Below, piece by piece: positions 60,772-64,000 of a DNA stretch of 64,000 nt. Below the pieces are notes generated by a model. That model was not told where the DNA came from. It saw only the letters and a program-made list of their open reading frames with translations, and did no database searches. The first letter of the stretch is position 1. The number at the start of each line of letters is the position of its first letter. A program made the position numbers and the translations under genes. This DNA comes from Methylophaga sp. (GTDB lineage: Bacteria > Pseudomonadota > Gammaproteobacteria > Nitrosococcales > Methylophagaceae), in contig DRHW01000016.1 in assembly GCA_011053005.1 (NCBI GenBank), forward strand, positions 103,851 through 167,850, read 5' to 3'.

Positions 60772-63624
60772 CTAACCGGTATTACGCAGACCCGTTGAAA
60801 GCGCACTAATCGTCCGTAATAAAGGATCACGCCAGCGATCACGTTCAGTATCGCTAAGGTGCTCATTGCGGTAGCGTTTTAATAATACTATTTGTATATG
60901 ATTAAGGGGATCCAAATAAGGATTTCGACGACTTAACGATAAGGCCAGCACAGGATTATCTTCAATCAACGTCGAAGTGTTCATCACCGTAAAAATCCAA
61001 GCCAAAGTACGTTTGTATTCCGTTAAAATCGTTTCATATACATGTTGAGCCGATACTGGGTCTAAACACAACGCGGCATATTCTCGCGCGATCCCCATAT
61101 CTGCTTTCGATAAGGCCATTTCAGTATTACTCAGTAATGCTTTGAAAAAAGGCCAGCGCTGATACATTTGTTGTAAATCAGCTAAGCGCTCCGGCCTATC
61201 GGCACACCAAGATTCTAATGCACTTCCGATACCATACCAACCAGGCAAAGTCTGCCTAGATTGTGCCCAAGCAAATACCCAACCTATTGCTCGAACCGAA
61301 TTTTTAGACCGATCGCCTTTTTTACGATGTGAAGGACGCGAACCTATATTCATCATGCCAATTTCAGAGACTGGACACGCTTCATAAAAATAATCTAAAA
61401 AGCCTGGCGACTGTTCAGTGAGTTCTCGGTAATGCTTTTCGCCCTCTGCGACTAGATGTTCCATAACTAAATGGCAATCAATAGCATTTTCTTCTTTTAC
61501 TTTTTGTGCTTGGCTGATAAAAGCTCGGCTTGCTTTCATTAAACCAGAGACCCCCATACCTAACTCATAGGCAGCAGTTTCAATATTGCCGTATTTGTGT
61601 GACAACACTTCGCCTTGCTCGGTAAACTTAATTTGGCCGTGAACCGTACCTGATGGCTGTGACAGAATCGCTTCGTGCGTTGGGCCACCACCTCGACCAA
61701 CCGTACCGCCTCGACCATGAAACATACGACATTTAATGTTACGTTCTGTTGTCAGGTTAGAAACAATGCGTTGTGCTTTATACAAATTCCAGCCTGAGGC
61801 TAAAATACCGCCATCTTTACAGGAGTCAGAGTAACCTAACATCACTTCTTGTAAGTTACCGGAAGCACTTAATAAACCTCGATAAATACTGCTTTCTAAC
61901 AAGGTATTCATCACATGTTCAATACGAGACAAGTCACCAATAGTTTCGAATAACGGCGCTACCTTAATGTGGCAAAACCATTGATTATGCTCATCATAAC
62001 CACATAAACCGGCAAAACGAGCAAGTAACATCACTTCTAATATATGACTGGCTTCATGTGTCATTGAAATAACGTAACTGCCAAATACTTTATCGCTAAT
62101 CTCAGTACGCAAGCGGTTCATCAACATAAATACAGCGAACGTTTCTGCCGTGTTTTTGGTTAAATCTTCCGTGCCACGTATATCAGGCAAGGTTTGTTCG
62201 GTCAATAATTGACTGAGCAATGAAAAACGTTGAGATTCATCGCGTAAGGTGTAATTGCGTGCAATTCCAAGTTGTTCAAGTAATTCACCTACCGTTTCAG
62301 TATGGCGTGTTGATTCTTGACGTAAATCCAGTTGAAATAAGTAAAAACCAAACGTGCCCACTAAACGAATCAGATCCAATAACTCGCCATTGGCAATATC
62401 AAAATCACCCGTCGCCAATAAAGAATCCTGAATCAATCTTAAATCAGCCATCAGCTCATCTTCTGACTTATAAAACACACCATAAGGTGCTGGACTAGCA
62501 TCAGGTGTGAAATATTGCTGGCTAACACGTAAATTGTCTTCTAAACGATAACGCATCATATAAAGCTTACGGCGATAAGGTTCAGTGATAAAGCGTTGAG
62601 GCTTTACACCAAACGCTGCCATATACGTTTTTTCATCGCTGGCAATATTATCTGCTAGCGCATTGCTAATTTTACTTAACGGCGTGGAATGGGTGAGTAT
62701 ATGGCTCAGCTTAGTAATCGTTTCCAAATAACGTCGTAATACGGTACGTTTTTGTAGTCTCACTGCCATTTCAGTAGTATCGGCAGTAACAAATGGATTA
62801 CCATCTCTATCGCCACCAATCCACGATCCAAACGTTAGGAAATTAGGCACATTAATCGTTTGCCCTTGTTCTAACTCATCGCCATATAATCGATTAATCG
62901 ACAATTCCATGTTGCGGTAGGTTTTAGGTACAGCATCAAAGAGACTGATATTAAAGTAAAATAAACCATTTTTCACTTCATCACGTACAGTGGGTTTTAT
63001 TGCTCTTACTTCATCGGTTGCCCATAAGATTTCGATTTGGGTTTTGATCTTCGCTCTAAGCTGTTTTTTATCGTAAGGCGTGAGTGGCAAATTAACCAGC
63101 TTTTCATCCAACACAAATATACGACGCAAACCTTCCATCACCGCCCGACGTTTCGACTCAGTTGGATGAGCTGTAAATACCGGCGTATAGTTCAGCTCAT
63201 TTAGCAATTCTTGCAATTGCGGTAAAGACACGCCTTGATTTTTAAACTGCTCTATCGTATCGTTGAATGAACCGCGCCATAGCTTGTCATCATTACGCAA
63301 TTGAATCATTCGATTATGGTGCTGATGTGCTTCTTCTGCGGTATTAACAAGACTAAAATACAAGTTAAAAGCACGAATGACTTCGGTTAGCTGCGCTTCA
63401 TCTACCAGCGCAATATGGTTCATTAATTTAGCTCGTAGTTCAGGATCATCCTGTTTACGCAAACTAATAAAGCCTTTGCGTAATAATTCTACAGTTTCAT
63501 AAACTTCAATTGGACAATGGCTTTTAATGACTTCACCCAATAACACACCGAATAGTCTGACGTGACGGCGTAAATCGGCATCCGTAAGTAAAATTAGATC
63601 GGGTACAGTATCATCTTGGGGCAT
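60772..63624 (-). CDS. ppc: Phosphoenolpyruvate carboxylase
   Basis: The 950-residue enzyme has the catalytic His in PVFTAHPTESKRRAVM (~155), GSWIGGDRDGNPFVT and GYSDSCKDGGILASGWNLYK, the loop FHGRGGTVGRGGGPTHEAIL plus SQPSGTVHGQIKFTEQGE, and the C-terminal NTG. It carboxylates PEP to oxaloacetate and refills the TCA cycle, useful when acetyl-CoA arises from the acs route. Length is slightly over the usual ~880-930 residues. ATG 63624 is preceded by AAGGATAT. Confidence 0.97.
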   Translation of the reverse strand: MPQDDTVPDLILLTDADLRRHVRLFGVLLGEVIKSHCPIEVYETVELLRKGFISLRKQDDPELRAKLMNHIALVDEAQLTEVIRAFNLYFSLVNTAEEAHQHHNRMIQLRNDDKLWRGSFNDTIEQFKNQGVSLPQLQELLNELNYTPVFTAHPTESKRRAVMEGLRRIFVLDEKLVNLPLTPYDKKQLRAKIKTQIEILWATDEVRAIKPTVRDEVKNGLFYFNISLFDAVPKTYRNMELSINRLYGDELEQGQTINVPNFLTFGSWIGGDRDGNPFVTADTTEMAVRLQKRTVLRRYLETITKLSHILTHSTPLSKISNALADNIASDEKTYMAAFGVKPQRFITEPYRRKLYMMRYRLEDNLRVSQQYFTPDASPAPYGVFYKSEDELMADLRLIQDSLLATGDFDIANGELLDLIRLVGTFGFYLFQLDLRQESTRHTETVGELLEQLGIARNYTLRDESQRFSLLSQLLTEQTLPDIRGTEDLTKNTAETFAVFMLMNRLRTEISDKVFGSYVISMTHEASHILEVMLLARFAGLCGYDEHNQWFCHIKVAPLFETIGDLSRIEHVMNTLLESSIYRGLLSASGNLQEVMLGYSDSCKDGGILASGWNLYKAQRIVSNLTTERNIKCRMFHGRGGTVGRGGGPTHEAILSQPSGTVHGQIKFTEQGEVLSHKYGNIETAAYELGMGVSGLMKASRAFISQAQKVKEENAIDCHLVMEHLVAEGEKHYRELTEQSPGFLDYFYEACPVSEIGMMNIGSRPSHRKKGDRSKNSVRAIGWVFAWAQSRQTLPGWYGIGSALESWCADRPERLADLQQMYQRWPFFKALLSNTEMALSKADMGIAREYAALCLDPVSAQHVYETILTEYKRTLAWIFTVMNTSTLIEDNPVLALSLSRRNPYLDPLNHIQIVLLKRYRNEHLSDTERDRWRDPLLRTISALSTGLRNTG

Positions 63625-63948
63625 ATATATCCTTGAACGTTGAGAATGAAAAAAATACTTTGTTATAAAGTGTATTTTAATATTTTTAGTGAATGGATCT
63701 AGAACAATTAACTTGTGAGATTAATCCACAAAAACATTATGAGCGACGTCTTAATAAGATCTAATTTATCAGTAAATAACCTTTCGTATAGGTAATAAAT
63801 TTAAACATCATCAAAGCATCCTGAAATTGGTAACAACTATGACGTTTAATTAAATAGATTAAGATGCGTTCACAACAAGTATTGGCCGCACAGTATAACA
63901 TCCACGGCGACTTCAATATTAGCTATATCTAATATTGAAGTCATAAAT
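63625..63948. other. ppc upstream region with an inverted repeat
   Basis: 324 AT-rich bases that must hold the ppc promoter. The 14-bp inverted repeat at 63909-63942 marks the end of the next minus-strand gene. No other feature seen. Confidence 0.4.
63909..63942 (-). terminator. Perfect 14-bp inverted repeat after the right-edge partial gene
   Basis: GACTTCAATATTAG 63909-63922 and CTAATATTGAAGTC 63929-63942 are exact complements around CTATAT. It begins six bases beyond the stop of the partial gene read on the minus strand. No T run follows. Confidence 0.45.
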
Positions 63949-64000
63949 CTAATTCGTTTTACGCATTTTCCATAAGCCAATCATAAATAATAATAAGGCA
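63949..64000 (-). CDS. C-terminal end of an unidentified protein with a hydrophobic-basic tail
   Basis: On the minus strand a frame enters from the right edge and reads ALLLFMIGLWKMRKTN before TAG at 63949-63951. A hydrophobic stretch followed by a basic tail is shared by PEP-CTERM-type proteins and by simple membrane anchors. Only about 16 residues are visible, so the family cannot be named. Confidence 0.35.
   Translation of the reverse strand, partial: ALLLFMIGLWKMRKTN

Overview
The window looks like a chromosomal segment of an AT-rich gammaproteobacterium, roughly 38-40 % G+C judged by eye. The best taxonomic markers are ZipA next to LigA, a ModE/ModABC set with a textbook ModE palindrome, TamA/TamB, HslR, DksA, CysZ, a monomeric NADP isocitrate dehydrogenase and a VPLPA-type C-terminal sorting signal. 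The genus cannot be fixed from sequence alone. Most of the window is ordinary, well-packed chromosome. No tRNA, rRNA, intact insertion sequence, integrase or CRISPR array was seen.

Layout. 1-2.0 kb: the end of a PKHD-type hydroxylase gene (piuC/ybiX), then a decayed island with the last ~198 codons of a type I restriction HsdR subunit and a companion gene broken by an in-frame stop, followed by ~0.8 kb of very AT-rich non-coding DNA. 2.6-4.8 kb: an XRE regulator and a membrane CSS/EAL c-di-GMP phosphodiesterase. 4.8-10.6 kb: a molybdenum hydroxylase operon (AraC regulator, IorA-like [2Fe-2S] subunit, Tat-exported IorB-like subunit, XdhC, MocA), with two direct repeats 21 bp apart in front of the regulator. 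10.6-14.3 kb: ribA, an MsrB-MsrA fusion, a small lipoprotein, a frameshifted relic of a DUF5670/lmo0937-type membrane peptide, and modE. 14.3-17.1 kb: modABC with a ModE box.

17.3-25 kb: a very small 2OG-Fe(II) oxygenase-like protein, a large secreted beta-propeller (sorbosone-dehydrogenase-like) protein, an OFA-family MFS carrier, a structured intergenic element, a small helical protein and a MarR-controlled efflux operon (MarR, HlyD-like, DUF2955). 25.5-36.7 kb: the housekeeping set yjbQ-ybiB-ligA-zipA, queF, an FGGY kinase, cysZ, idh, an aminotransferase and dksA. 36.8-45 kb: peroxiredoxin, tamB/tamA and mgtE. 45.2-50 kb: a divergent AraC regulator, an acetaldehyde-type dehydrogenase and acs, a route from aldehyde to acetyl-CoA, with AraC-like repeats overlapping the -35. 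50-53 kb: hslR, a VPLPA-CTERM protein behind a CRP-like site, and a DUF4010 membrane protein. 53-59 kb: an iron-linked block (DUF3325-like, PepSY-TM, DUF3649-like, DUF2721 and an STN-containing TonB receptor) with Fur-like boxes. 59-63.6 kb: a GNAT/nitrilase fusion and ppc. At the right edge lie the last codons of a protein with a hydrophobic-basic tail.

The most interesting signals are regulatory: two independent AraC-type 21-bp repeat operators, a MarR promoter whose inverted repeats cover it from both sides, a ModE box, a CRP-like site on the sorting-signal gene, and a nested hairpin element between the MFS gene and the small helical protein. I see no clear wholly new multi-gene system. 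All identifications come from reading motifs, without database searches.
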